From the NCBI GenBank assembly GCA_038318385.1, contig JBBQCD010000016.1:6073-70072 (forward strand): a DNA stretch of 64,000 bases, given 5' to 3'. This document shows positions 41,622 through 50,680 of the stretch, piece after piece. The DNA is from Schlegelella_A sp038318385. Its GTDB lineage: Bacteria; Pseudomonadota; Gammaproteobacteria; Burkholderiales; Burkholderiaceae_C. The notes under the pieces were generated by a model that saw nothing but the letters and a program-made list of their open reading frames with translations, ran no database searches and was not told the origin of the DNA. A program made the translations under genes and the position numbers. Within the stretch, counting starts at the first letter, position 1. Each line of letters begins with the position of its first letter.

Positions 41622-42152
41622 GTGAGCGTCGAGGCACCAGCCGCGCCGATCGGCCGCCTCGTGCGTTCCGTCGATTTCGAGCGCGTGCTCCGCAACCGCA
41701 GCCGGTCCCAGAGCGTGCATTTCGCTTTGCACCACCTCGCCGACAGGCCGCGAGCCGCCCGCCGGCCCGATTGTCGACCGGTTACAGACAAGTTATCAAC
41801 AGGGAGGTCCACAGACTTGTCACCCGCTGTGGATGACTTTCCTTTTGAAGGCGCCGTCGAACCTCTGGCGAGCCCCTCTGTCGGCGCGCTGGGCTTGTGG
41901 TTCGGAGCCGTGGTACCGAAGCGCCATGCGCGCCGCGCGGTCACCCGGACCTTGTTGAAGCGGCAGATCCGGGCTGCGATGACGGCGCATGTCGCCGACC
42001 TGCCGAACGGACTCTGGGTCGTGCGTCTGCGGGCCCCGTTCGATCGCGTCGCGTTTCCGAGCGCGGCGTCGCCGGCTCTGCAACGCGCCGCCCGCGACGA
42101 GCTCGAAGCGCTGCTGGCGCGTACCGCAGCGTCGCCGGGCGCCTCGAACTGA
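41622..42152 (+). CDS. rnpA: Ribonuclease P protein component
   Basis: The protein cofactor of RNase P, which matures tRNA 5' ends with M1 RNA. It is 176 residues from a GTG at 41622. Family core: IGRLVRSVDFERVLRNR at the N-terminus, and the RNR-type helix in KRHARRAVTRTLLKRQIRAA (~106-125). It is longer than typical (~120) because of a Ser/Thr/Pro-rich insert at ~45-95 (CRPVTDKLSTGRSTDLSPAV is part of it), a feature I recall from Burkholderiales. The DNA encoding the insert contains DnaA-box-like 9-mers. Confidence 0.93.
   Translation: MSVEAPAAPIGRLVRSVDFERVLRNRSRSQSVHFALHHLADRPRAARRPDCRPVTDKLSTGRSTDLSPAVDDFPFEGAVEPLASPSVGALGLWFGAVVPKRHARRAVTRTLLKRQIRAAMTAHVADLPNGLWVVRLRAPFDRVAFPSAASPALQRAARDELEALLARTAASPGASN
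41793..41836. promoter_or_regulatory. DnaA-box-like sites inside the rnpA insert
   Basis: TTATCAACA (41793-41801) and TGTGGATGA (41828-41836, reverse of TCATCCACA) each differ by one base from the DnaA box TTATCCACA. GGTCCACA lies between them (41806-41813). They sit in the only low-constraint, A/T-richer part of rnpA, about 540 bases from the perfect box at 41249. They may be an outer part of oriC. Confidence 0.4.
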
Positions 42153-42162
42153 GCCCCTGCCC

Positions 42163-42480
42163 ATGCCGACCGGTCTACGACAACTTCCCAAGCGCCTGCT
42201 GATGGCTCTGGTCCGCGGCTACCGGCTGTTGTTGAGCCCCTGGCTCGGCAGTTCATGCCGGTTCGAGCCGACCTGTTCGCGCTATGCCCTCGATGCGCTC
42301 GACCGCCATGGCGCCACGGCCGGCACCTGCCTTACGCTTGCGCGCATCGGCCGCTGCCATCCGTGGTGCGCCGGTGGCCACGATCCCGTTCCGCAGGAGC
42401 TCCCGCGGCTCTTCGCCTTCATGACATCCCGCGCCGCCGACCGCGCGCCCTCCCATCCGACCGAGAAGACCGCCCCATGA
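42163..42480 (+). CDS. yidD: Membrane protein insertion efficiency factor YidD
   Basis: A 105-residue protein that assists YidC-dependent insertion. It has the family core LVRGYRLLLSPWLGSSCRFE PTCSRYALDAL and RCHPWCAGGHDPVP with conserved Cys residues. The amphipathic N-terminal helix would associate with the inner membrane. It starts 11 bases after the rnpA stop and overlaps yidC by four bases (ATGA), the usual arrangement. Confidence 0.95.
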   Translation: MPTGLRQLPKRLLMALVRGYRLLLSPWLGSSCRFEPTCSRYALDALDRHGATAGTCLTLARIGRCHPWCAGGHDPVPQELPRLFAFMTSRAADRAPSHPTEKTAP

Positions 42481-44201
42481 CCGATATTCGCCGCACCATC
42501 CTGTGGGTGGTGTTCTCGATGTCCCTGTTCCTGATCTGGGACGCCTGGCAGAAGCACAACGGTCAGCCGTCGTTCTTCAGCCCGGCGCCCACCGCCAAGC
42601 CGGCAGCGGTCGGAGCGGCACCCGGGACGTCCCCGGGCGCCGCTCCCGGTGCGGTGCCGGTACCGTCGGGGGCCTTGCCGGCGAATGCCGGCGCGGTGAC
42701 GGCGGCGGCTCCGCCGACTGCCATCGTCGCCGGTGCGCCGAGCGGCGAGAAGGTGACGATCACCACCGACCTCGTCAAGGCGACGATCGACAGCATCGGC
42801 GGCACGCTCGATCGCACCGAGCTGCTCAAGCAGGTCGACCCGTTCGATCCGAAGCAGAACGTGGTGCTGCTCGACCGATCCGCGCATCGACTGTATGTGG
42901 CCCAGACCGGCCTCGTGCCGCCGGCAGGCGGCGCCGGATTGCCGAATCACCTGACCCCGATGACCATCGTGCCCGGACCGCGCACCCTCGAGGCGGGCCA
43001 GAACGAACTCCAGGTGAAGTTCGAAAGCGCCGTGGTCGGCGGGGTCAAGCTCGTCAAGACCTACACCTTCCACCGTGGCAGCTACGTCATCGACGTCGGA
43101 TTCCAGGTCCTCAACGAGTCGGCCGCAGCGGTGGACCCGAGGCTCTACCTGCAACTGGTGCGCGACGGCAACGCGCCCGAGGGCGAGTCGAGCTTCTATT
43201 TCACCTTCACCGGCCCGGCGATCTACACCGACAGCGCCAAGTTCAAGAAGATCGACTTCAAGAGCATCGAGAAGCACAAGCCCGGCGAGAAGCCGGATCA
43301 CGAAACGGTCGCCGACAACGGCTGGGTCGCGATGGTGCAGCACTACTTCGCCTCCGCCTGGCTGATCGACAAGTCCGGGGCGAAGCCGCAGCCGCGCGAG
43401 TTCTATACCGGCAAGGTCGATACCAACACGTACTCGGTCGGCGAGTTCGTGCCGCTCGGCGAGATCGCGCCAGGCGCTTCGAAGACGTTCGATGCGCGGC
43501 TCTTCATCGGCCCGCAGGAAGAGAACAAGCTCGAAGCGATCGCCCCAGGTCTGGAACTCGTCAAGGACTACGGCTGGTTCACGATCCTCGCCAAGCCGCT
43601 GTTCTGGCTGCTCACGCAGCTCCACAAGCTCATCGGCAACTGGGGCTGGGCCATCGTCGGGCTCGTGGTGCTGCTGAAGATCGCCTTCTTCTGGCTCAAC
43701 GCCACCGCCTACCGGTCGATGGCGAAGATGAAGGCGATCAATCCGAAGATCATGGAGATGCGCGAGCGGCTCAAGGACAAGCCGCAGCAGATGCAGCAGG
43801 AGATGATGCGCATCTACCGCGAGGAGAAGGTCAACCCGCTCGGCGGCTGCCTGCCGATCGTCGCCCAGATGCCGTTCTTCATCGCGCTCTACTGGGTGCT
43901 GCTGTCCAGCGTCGAGATGCGGCACGCGCCGTGGATCGGCTGGATTACCGACCTCTCGGCCAAGGATCCGTTCTTCATCCTGCCGCTGCTGATGACGGCC
44001 ACCAGCGTGTTCCAGGTCTGGCTCAACCCGACGCCGCCGGATCCGGTGCAAGCCAAGATGATGTGGATCATGCCGCTCGTCTTCTCGGTGATGTTCTTCT
44101 TCTTCCCGGCGGGGCTGGTGCTGTACTGGCTCACCAACAATATCCTGTCGATCGCGCAGCAGTGGCTGATCAACAAGAAGCTCGGCGTGCTCGGCAAGTA
44201 G
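42477..44201 (+). CDS. yidC: Membrane protein insertase YidC
   Basis: A 574-residue inner-membrane insertase. The N-terminal helix (~5-22, ILWVVFSMSLFLIWD) is followed by an Ala/Pro/Gly-rich linker. A large periplasmic P1 domain (~80-350) and the C-terminal five-helix insertase core (~370-560) follow. The core includes YRSMAKMKAINPKIMEMRER, GGCLPIVAQMPFFIALYWVL and FFFPAGLVLYWLTNNILSIA. Length and domain order match the Gram-negative type. The start overlaps yidD. Confidence 0.97.
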   Translation: MTDIRRTILWVVFSMSLFLIWDAWQKHNGQPSFFSPAPTAKPAAVGAAPGTSPGAAPGAVPVPSGALPANAGAVTAAAPPTAIVAGAPSGEKVTITTDLVKATIDSIGGTLDRTELLKQVDPFDPKQNVVLLDRSAHRLYVAQTGLVPPAGGAGLPNHLTPMTIVPGPRTLEAGQNELQVKFESAVVGGVKLVKTYTFHRGSYVIDVGFQVLNESAAAVDPRLYLQLVRDGNAPEGESSFYFTFTGPAIYTDSAKFKKIDFKSIEKHKPGEKPDHETVADNGWVAMVQHYFASAWLIDKSGAKPQPREFYTGKVDTNTYSVGEFVPLGEIAPGASKTFDARLFIGPQEENKLEAIAPGLELVKDYGWFTILAKPLFWLLTQLHKLIGNWGWAIVGLVVLLKIAFFWLNATAYRSMAKMKAINPKIMEMRERLKDKPQQMQQEMMRIYREEKVNPLGGCLPIVAQMPFFIALYWVLLSSVEMRHAPWIGWITDLSAKDPFFILPLLMTATSVFQVWLNPTPPDPVQAKMMWIMPLVFSVMFFFFPAGLVLYWLTNNILSIAQQWLINKKLGVLGK

Positions 44202-44231
44202 CGCGCTGAAGCGGCGCGCCGGAATCCGCGC

Positions 44232-45638
44232 ATGCCCGGCCGCCACGCCGATCCGATCGCCGCCATCGCGACCGCGAACGGTCGGGGCGCGGTCGGCATC
44301 GTGCGAGTCTCGGGTCCGGACCTGGGTGCGCTGATCGAGGCGCTGTGCGGCCGCCTGCTCGAGCCGCGTCGCGCTACCTTCCTGCCGTTTCTCGATGCCG
44401 ATGGCCAGGCGATCGACCAGGGACTTGCGCTCCATTTCCCGGCACCCCATTCGTACACCGGCGAATCGGTGCTCGAACTCCAGGCGCATGGCGGCGCCGT
44501 GCTGCTGCAGTTGCTGCTGGGCCGCTGCCTCGAGGCGGCCGCGGAGACCGACCCGCGCACCGGCCGGCCCCGACTGGCCGGGCTGCGGCTGGCCGAACCG
44601 GGCGAATTCACCGCACGTGCATTCCTCAACGACAAGCTGGACCTGGCACAGGCCGAGGCCGTTGCCGACCTGATCGATGCCAGCACCGAGGCGGCCGCGC
44701 GTTCGGCCAGCCGTTCGCTGAGCGGCGCCTTCTCCACCGAGGTCGATGACCTGCGCGAGCGACTGATCGACCTGCGGATGCTGGTCGAGGCCACGCTCGA
44801 CTTTCCCGAGGAGGAGATCGACTTCCTCGAGAAGGCCGACGCCGTCGGTCGCCTGCGCCGCGTCGGGGACGCGGTCGAGGCGGTGCTGGGGCGAGCGCGT
44901 CAGGGCGTGCTGCTGCGTGATGGCATCAAGGTCGTGCTGGCGGGCCAGCCGAACGTGGGAAAGAGTTCGCTGCTGAACGCGCTGGCGGGCGCCGAGCTCG
45001 CCATCGTCACGCCGATCCCCGGCACTACGCGCGACCGCGTCGCCGGGACGATCCAGATCGAGGGCGTGCCGGTGCACGTCGTCGACACCGCCGGCCTGCG
45101 CGACTCCGACGACACGGTCGAGCGGATCGGCATCGCGCGCAGCTGGGGCGAGATCGACGACGCCGATGCCCTGATCTTCCTGCACGACCTGACGCGTATG
45201 GACGAACCCGGGTACATGGCCGCCGAGGCGCGCATCGCCGCGCGCCTGCCGGCGGCTCTGGTGGCCGCGCGAGGCGTTCTCGACGTCTACAACAAGGCCG
45301 ATCTGGCTGCCGTGCCGGCCGATTGCGACGGCATCGTCATCTCGTCAATGACAGGAAGCGGTCTCGAGGCCTTGAGACGGCGCCTGCTCGAGGCGGCAGG
45401 CTGGCATGCGCAGCCCGAAGGCGTTTTCATTGCTCGCACCCGGCACCTCGAAGCACTGCGGCGCACGCGCGAGCACATCGGCCTGGCCCTCGACCACGCC
45501 GCCGTGCGCGACGCCGCGCTCGAGCTCCTGGCCGAGGAGCTGCGGCTGGCCCACGACGCGCTCGGCGAGATCACTGGCGCGTTCACCCCCGACGACCTCC
45601 TCGGCGTGATCTTCAGCCGCTTCTGCATCGGCAAATAG
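44232..45638 (+). CDS. mnmE: tRNA uridine-5-carboxymethylaminomethyl(34) GTPase
   Basis: MnmE with MnmG modifies U34 of tRNAs reading split-box codons. The 468-residue protein has an N-terminal tetrahydrofolate-binding domain (PIAAIATANGRGAVGIVRVS), a central helical domain and an inserted G domain. The G domain has GQPNVGKSSLLNALAG (G1, ~238-253), PGTTRD (G2), DTAGLRDSDD (G3) and NKAD (G4). The C-terminal FCIGK carries the catalytic-loop Cys. It lies 30 bases after yidC; this order is common in Proteobacteria. Confidence 0.97.
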   Translation: MPGRHADPIAAIATANGRGAVGIVRVSGPDLGALIEALCGRLLEPRRATFLPFLDADGQAIDQGLALHFPAPHSYTGESVLELQAHGGAVLLQLLLGRCLEAAAETDPRTGRPRLAGLRLAEPGEFTARAFLNDKLDLAQAEAVADLIDASTEAAARSASRSLSGAFSTEVDDLRERLIDLRMLVEATLDFPEEEIDFLEKADAVGRLRRVGDAVEAVLGRARQGVLLRDGIKVVLAGQPNVGKSSLLNALAGAELAIVTPIPGTTRDRVAGTIQIEGVPVHVVDTAGLRDSDDTVERIGIARSWGEIDDADALIFLHDLTRMDEPGYMAAEARIAARLPAALVAARGVLDVYNKADLAAVPADCDGIVISSMTGSGLEALRRRLLEAAGWHAQPEGVFIARTRHLEALRRTREHIGLALDHAAVRDAALELLAEELRLAHDALGEITGAFTPDDLLGVIFSRFCIGK

Positions 45639-45801
45639 CATCGCCCGGTCGTGCGTGCCGGACCGCACGCCGACCGGCTCGGGGCCGACGGGCGGACGCC
45701 GTGGCGCGATGGATGGGCGGCCGGCCGTTGCCGGGTCCAGCCGATAATCGCCCCCTGACGCGCAGAGCGGCTGCACAGACGGCGGCGCGCGGGGAGGCCA
45801 C

Positions 45802-46269
45802 ATGGACATCGACGGGCTGGTGCAGGCGGTGCAGACGCTGAACGCGGAGGATGCGTTCCGGGCCCGGCTGACGCTGGAACAGTGGCGCAACATCGCGCCC
45901 TATCTCGGCCGCCACGAGATCCGCGCCGGCGATCTTCTGATCAAGCAGGGCGATGCCGACCGGTCGATGTACTTCATCGGCCAGGGCACGATGCAGATCT
46001 TCGTGACCGGCGGCCCTCCGGGCGCCAATCGGGTCGCGATCCTGCGTGCCGGCGCCGTGGTCGGCGAGCCGGGCCTCTTCGGCGACAGTCCGCGGATGGC
46101 CAACGTCGAGGCGATGACGCCTTGCACCGTCTGGGCCCTGCGCGGACCACGCATGGAAGAACTCGCGCAACGCTCGCCCGCGCTCGCACTCGAGCTGTTG
46201 CGCGCCGCCGGCGCGGTGATGGCGGCGCGGATGCGCGCCAACCTGACGCGCCAGACACCCGTCAGCTGA
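45802..46269 (+). CDS. Cyclic nucleotide-binding domain protein
   Basis: A 155-residue single-domain cNMP-binding (Crp/FNR-type) protein. Residues ~35-130 form the beta-roll (GDLLIKQGDADRSMYFIGQG, GAVVGEPGLFGDSPRMANVE). No DNA-binding helix-turn-helix follows, so it is not a transcription factor by itself. It may bind cAMP or cGMP and act on a partner. It is convergent with the antiporter gene (five-base gap). A GATAAT -10-like hexamer lies at 45743-45748. Confidence 0.87.
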   Translation: MDIDGLVQAVQTLNAEDAFRARLTLEQWRNIAPYLGRHEIRAGDLLIKQGDADRSMYFIGQGTMQIFVTGGPPGANRVAILRAGAVVGEPGLFGDSPRMANVEAMTPCTVWALRGPRMEELAQRSPALALELLRAAGAVMAARMRANLTRQTPVS

Positions 46270-46274
46270 CCGGT

Positions 46275-48299
46275 TCAGGTCGCAACGGGACGCTTGCCGG
46301 CAGGACCGGCGAGCAGCGTCGCTTCCACCCGCGCGAGCGGTTCCGGCAAGCCCGAAAGCACCAGCGTGTCGCCGGCCTGCAGGATCAATCCGGGATCGGG
46401 TGCGCGCACCGCACCGGAAGCCCGTCGCACCGACACCACCGACACGCTGGTTTCGCCGACGCCATGGCTGCCGAGCGGCTGGCCGATCGAGCGCGATGCT
46501 TCCGGCAGAGTCACGCTGAGCAGGCGCGCGTGCTGGAGTTCGTCGACGGTGTCGTCGTCGGCACCGTGGAAGTACCCGCGCAGCAACCGGTAGCGTGCGT
46601 CCCTCTGCTGCTGGACGATGCGCAGCACGCGCCGCATCGGCACCCCGACGAGCGCCAGCGCATGGCTGGCCAGCATCAGCGAGCCCTCGATCGCTTCCGG
46701 CACGACCTCGGTCGCTCCGGCGGCCTGGAGTCGCTCGAGATCGGAATCGTCGAGCGTGCGGATGACGACCGGCACCGTCGGCGCATGCGAGCGCACGAGC
46801 TGCAGGATGCGCAGCGCCGACGGCGTGTCGTGGTAGCTGATGACCACGGCGCTCGCCCGGGCGAGGCCTGCGGCCATCAGGCTTTGCAGGCGCGCGGCAT
46901 CGCCGAAGACGACGCTCTGCCCGCCCGCCGCGGCCTGGCGCACGCGGTCCGGATCGAGGTCGAGGGCGATGTAGGCGATGTGCTCGGCTTCCAGCAGTCG
47001 CGCCAGGTTCTGGCCGCTGCGGCCGAAGCCGCAGATGATGATGTGGGCCGCGGTGTTGATCGTCCGCTTGGCGATCGTCGTCATCGCCACCGACTGCATC
47101 AGCCAGTCTGTGGCCGACAGCCGCATCACGATGCGATTGCTGAAATGGATCAGCAGCGGTGTCGCCAGCATCGACAACACCATGCTGGCGAGGATCGGGC
47201 TTTGCAGGTGCTCGGGCAGCAGCCGCTGGCCGGTGGCCAGCGTCAGCAGCACGAAGCCGAACTCGCCGGCCTGGGCAAGGTAGATGCCGGTGCGCAGCGC
47301 GACGCCGGGTGCCGCGCCGAAGAGGCGGGCGAGCCCGGTGACGAGCGCGAACTTGAAGAGCACCGGTGCGATCGTCAGCAGCAGCACGAGCGCCCATTCG
47401 CGCCAGACCGCCGTGGCGTCGAGCTTCATGCCGATGGTGATGAAGAAGAGCCCGAGCAGGACGTCGTGAAACGGCCGGATGTCGGTCTCCACCTGGTGCT
47501 TGAACTCGGTTTCGGCGATCAGCATGCCGGCGACGAAGGCGCCGAGGGCCAATGACAGGCCCGCCGTTTCGGTGAGCCAGGCCAGGCCGAGGGTCACCAG
47601 CAGCAGGTTGAGGATGAAGAGCTCCTCGCTCTTCCTGCGCACGACCAGGGTCAGCCACCAGCGCATGACCCAGTGCCCGCCGACCAGCAGCACGGTCAGC
47701 AGCGCCCCGGCCTTCAGCGTGGCCAGCGCGAGTTCGCGCGCCAGGACTTCGGGCGAGGCCCCGAGGGCGGGAATCAGCACCAGCAACGGCACCACGGCGA
47801 GATCCTGGAACAGCAGCACGCCCATCACCCGGCGCCCATGCTCGGTCTCGAGCTCGAGGCGCTCGGCCATCAGCTTGACGACGATGGCGGTGCTGCTCAT
47901 CGCAAGCGCGCCGCCGAGGGCGATCGCGCTCTGCCAGTTCAGGCCCCAGCCGCGCCCGAGCTGGACGAAGCCCCACGCCAGCAGCGCGTTTCCCGCCAGC
48001 GTGCCGAGGATGGTCAGCGTGACCTGGCTCAGGCCGAGCCCGAAGACCAGGCGGCGCATGCTGCGCAGTTTCGGCAGGTTGAATTCCAGGCCGATCACGA
48101 ACATCAGGAAGACAACGCCGAACTCCGCGAGGTAGCTCACCCCGACCGAGTCCTTGGCCAGACCCATGGCCTTGGGACCGATGATCACGCCGACGGCGAG
48201 ATAGCCGAGCATCGGCGGCAGCCGGGCCAGCCGGCAGAGCACGGCGCCGGCGACTGCGGCGACGAGAAAGAGCAGGACCAGTTCGAGCGTGGTGGCCAT
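46275..48299 (-). CDS. CPA2-family cation:proton antiporter with RCK domains (Kef/YbaL type)
   Basis: A 674-residue inner-membrane transporter. About 12-13 helices (~1-395) carry the CPA2 core (LPPMLGYLAVGVIIGPKAMG). A TrkA-N (RCK) nucleotide-binding domain follows (IIICGFGRSGQNLARLLEAE, ~415), then a TrkA-C domain (~560-660). Such proteins exchange K+ or Na+ for protons, and nucleotides or glutathione adducts gate them through the RCK domain. I take the ATG at 48297-48299 rather than an upstream TTG. It is divergent from kdsD. Confidence 0.92.
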   Translation of the reverse strand: MATTLELVLLFLVAAVAGAVLCRLARLPPMLGYLAVGVIIGPKAMGLAKDSVGVSYLAEFGVVFLMFVIGLEFNLPKLRSMRRLVFGLGLSQVTLTILGTLAGNALLAWGFVQLGRGWGLNWQSAIALGGALAMSSTAIVVKLMAERLELETEHGRRVMGVLLFQDLAVVPLLVLIPALGASPEVLARELALATLKAGALLTVLLVGGHWVMRWWLTLVVRRKSEELFILNLLLVTLGLAWLTETAGLSLALGAFVAGMLIAETEFKHQVETDIRPFHDVLLGLFFITIGMKLDATAVWREWALVLLLTIAPVLFKFALVTGLARLFGAAPGVALRTGIYLAQAGEFGFVLLTLATGQRLLPEHLQSPILASMVLSMLATPLLIHFSNRIVMRLSATDWLMQSVAMTTIAKRTINTAAHIIICGFGRSGQNLARLLEAEHIAYIALDLDPDRVRQAAAGGQSVVFGDAARLQSLMAAGLARASAVVISYHDTPSALRILQLVRSHAPTVPVVIRTLDDSDLERLQAAGATEVVPEAIEGSLMLASHALALVGVPMRRVLRIVQQQRDARYRLLRGYFHGADDDTVDELQHARLLSVTLPEASRSIGQPLGSHGVGETSVSVVSVRRASGAVRAPDPGLILQAGDTLVLSGLPEPLARVEATLLAGPAGKRPVAT

Positions 48300-48390
48300 C
48301 GTCGGCAAGGAGGGTCAGGAACGCGCCGGCCCGGCATGGCCGCGGTCAACTCTAGAATCGACCGATCCTACCGGGCACATCCACCCCCCA

Positions 48391-49380
48391 GTGTCTGCAA
48401 AACCCTCATTCGACCCCTTGCGCGCGCTGCAGCTGGCGCGCGACACGCTGGACATCGAGGCGCGCGCGCTGATCGGCTTGAAGGCACGCCAGGGCGAGGG
48501 CTTCACGCGCGCGCTCGTGGCGGTGCTGGAGTGCCACGGCAGGGTGGTGGTGATGGGCATGGGCAAGAGTGGTCATGTCGGACGCAAGATCGCGGCCACC
48601 CTCGCCTCGACGGGGACGCCGGCGCACTTCGTCCACCCCGGCGAAGCGAGCCACGGCGATCTCGGCATGGTCGCACCGGGCGATGTCGTTCTGGCGATCT
48701 CGAACTCCGGCGAGAGCGACGAACTCGCCGCGATCGTCCCGGCCTTGAAGCGCATCGGCGTGACGCTCGTGGTCATGACCGGGCGTGCCCACAGCAGCCT
48801 CGCCGAGCACGCCGACGTGGTGCTGTCGAGCGAGGTGGATCAGGAAGCGTGCCCGCTGAACCTGGCGCCTACCGCCAGCACCACCGCGCAGATGGCGCTG
48901 GGCGACGCGTTGGCCGTTGCGTTGCTCGATGCGCGCGGCTTTCGCGAGGAAGACTTCGCTCGATCGCATCCCGGCGGAACCCTGGGCCGCAAGCTGCTCA
49001 TCCACGTGCGCGACCTGATGCGCAGCGGCACGGCGGTACCCCGGGTAGGACCCAAGACGACCTTCACCGAGATGCTGCGCGAGATGACCGGCAAGGGCCT
49101 GGGCTTCACCGCGGTTGCCGACCCCGACGGTGGCGTGCTGGGCATCTTCACCGATGGCGACCTGCGCCGCCTGATCGAGCGTGGCGCCGACCTGCGCGCG
49201 TTGCGGGCGGCCGACGTCATGCACACCGGACCCAGGCTGGTCCGCGAGGATGCGCTCGCGGTGGAGGCGGCCCAGGTGATGGAGCAGCACCGGATCACCA
49301 GCGTGCTCGTCGTCGACGGCGAAGGCGCGCTGTGCGGGGCGCTCAATTCGAACGACCTGATGCGGACCAAGGTCATCTGA
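48391..49380 (+). CDS. kdsD: Arabinose-5-phosphate isomerase (KpsF/GutQ family)
   Basis: Converts ribulose-5-phosphate to arabinose-5-phosphate, the first committed step to Kdo. The 329-residue protein has a SIS domain (MGMGKSGHVGRKIAATLAST, ISNSGESDE, PTASTTAQMALGDALAVAL) and two CBS domains (~205-325). I chose GTG at 48391 because it fits the family start; the frame upstream to 48289 overlaps the divergent antiporter. A TAGAAT -10-like hexamer is at 48353-48358, about 32 bases before the start. It heads the kdsD-kdsC-lptC operon. Confidence 0.93.
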   Translation: MSAKPSFDPLRALQLARDTLDIEARALIGLKARQGEGFTRALVAVLECHGRVVVMGMGKSGHVGRKIAATLASTGTPAHFVHPGEASHGDLGMVAPGDVVLAISNSGESDELAAIVPALKRIGVTLVVMTGRAHSSLAEHADVVLSSEVDQEACPLNLAPTASTTAQMALGDALAVALLDARGFREEDFARSHPGGTLGRKLLIHVRDLMRSGTAVPRVGPKTTFTEMLREMTGKGLGFTAVADPDGGVLGIFTDGDLRRLIERGADLRALRAADVMHTGPRLVREDALAVEAAQVMEQHRITSVLVVDGEGALCGALNSNDLMRTKVI

Positions 49381-49432
49381 TGGAACGCTCTGGATCCCCC
49401 GGGTTCCTGCGGTGCGGACTCTGAAAAAGCCG

Positions 49433-50017
49433 ATGCGTCCCATCGAGCCCACTCTCAACTTCGACCCCGCGCTGCTGCTCCGTGCCCGCGGCCCGGGCAG
49501 CGGCATCCGCGCGGCGATCTTCGATGTCGACGGGGTGCTGACCGACGGCACGATCTACATGCAGGCCGAGGGCGAGGTCATGAAGGGGTTCTCGACGCTC
49601 GACGGCCACGGCTTGAAGTTGCTCGCGCGCGGCGGCATCCAGCCGATCGTGATCACCGGGCGCGACTCGGCCGCCGTGCGGCGCCGGGTTGCCGATCTCG
49701 GCATCGGCGTGGCGCGCTACGGCGTCTCCGACAAGCTGGCAGAGGCCGGCGCCCTGCTCGCGGAGATGGGCATGGCCTGGGAAGCGGTCGCGGCGATGGG
49801 CGACGACTGGCCCGATCTGCCGCTCCTCGCGCGGGCCGGCTTCGCCTGCGCGCCACCGGGCGCTCATGCCGAAGTGCGGGCCCTGGCCGACCACGTGACG
49901 GCGGCGCGAGCCGGCCAGGGCGCGGCGCGCGAATGTTGCGACCTGCTGCTGATCGCGGCGGGACGCTACGCCGAACTCCTCCGGACCGACCTGACCACGC
50001 TGGACCGCGCCGGGTGA
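49433..50017 (+). CDS. kdsC: 3-deoxy-D-manno-octulosonate 8-phosphate phosphatase
   Basis: A HAD-family phosphatase (194 residues from ATG 49433; a GTG at 49412 is an alternative) that releases Kdo from Kdo-8-phosphate. HAD motifs: IFDVDGVLTDGTIYM (motif I), VITGRDSAAVRRR (motif II), and AMGDDWPDLPLLARAG (motif IV). Its small size without a large cap is typical of the C0-type KdsC tetramer. It is 52 bases after kdsD, and its stop overlaps lptC (TGATG). Confidence 0.94.
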   Translation: MRPIEPTLNFDPALLLRARGPGSGIRAAIFDVDGVLTDGTIYMQAEGEVMKGFSTLDGHGLKLLARGGIQPIVITGRDSAAVRRRVADLGIGVARYGVSDKLAEAGALLAEMGMAWEAVAAMGDDWPDLPLLARAGFACAPPGAHAEVRALADHVTAARAGQGAARECCDLLLIAAGRYAELLRTDLTTLDRAG

Positions 50018-50667
50018 TGCAGGCACCCGCCGCCAGACAGCCGGCGGACACACCGCGGGTGCGGCCATCGCGGGTCATCGCACGGCTGTCGGCGGCGGTC
50101 GGCGCCTACCTGCCGCTCTTCGTGATGGCGTTGCTGGCGATCGGCACGTGGTGGCTGGTGAAGAACACGCCGCTCACCGAAAGCGTCGGCGTGCCGGCGC
50201 CGCTGCGCCACGAACCGGACTACACGATGCGCGACTTCATGGTGCAGCGGTTCGGTCCCGATGGCGCGATGCGCACCCAGATCGAGGGCGACGTCGCGAT
50301 GCACTATCCGGACACCGACACCCTCGAGATCGAGAACCCGCGGGTGCGGGCGATCGATCCGCACGGCAATGTCACGCTGGCGTCGGCGGCGAAGGCGCTC
50401 GCCAACGGCGACGGCAGCGAGGTCCAGCTGCTGGGCGGGGCGCACGTGGTTCGAGAGGCCACGCCGCGCGAGGAAGCCATCGACTTCCGCGGCGAGTTCC
50501 TGCACCTGTTCGTCAAGTCCGAGCGCGTGCGCTCGCACCTCCCGGTGGTGGTGCGACAGGGTCGGACCGAGGTCCGTGCGGGCGGCATGGAATACGACAA
50601 CCTTGCCCGGGTTGTCGAATTGAAGGGCCGGGTGAACGGCGTGTTCGTGCCGCCAGCACGCAAGTAG
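50017..50667 (+). CDS. lptC: LPS export ABC transporter periplasmic protein LptC
   Basis: A 216-residue bitopic protein: a transmembrane helix (~35-52, LPLFVMALLAIGTWWLV) followed by a periplasmic beta-jellyroll. It is of the LptC type, with an RHEPDYTMRDFMVQRFGPDG segment. It bridges the LptB2FG inner-membrane complex to LptA. The overlap with kdsC is typical. In most relatives lptA and lptB follow; here an SDR gene follows instead. Confidence 0.9.
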   Translation: MQAPAARQPADTPRVRPSRVIARLSAAVGAYLPLFVMALLAIGTWWLVKNTPLTESVGVPAPLRHEPDYTMRDFMVQRFGPDGAMRTQIEGDVAMHYPDTDTLEIENPRVRAIDPHGNVTLASAAKALANGDGSEVQLLGGAHVVREATPREEAIDFRGEFLHLFVKSERVRSHLPVVVRQGRTEVRAGGMEYDNLARVVELKGRVNGVFVPPARK

Positions 50668-50680
50668 GCGCTGACCTCCA

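Noticed and set aside
42282..45185. 967-residue minus-strand frame over yidD, yidC and mnmE
   Set aside because: Spans three confirmed genes on the other strand; the product is His/Arg/Asp-rich low-complexity sequence typical of shadows.
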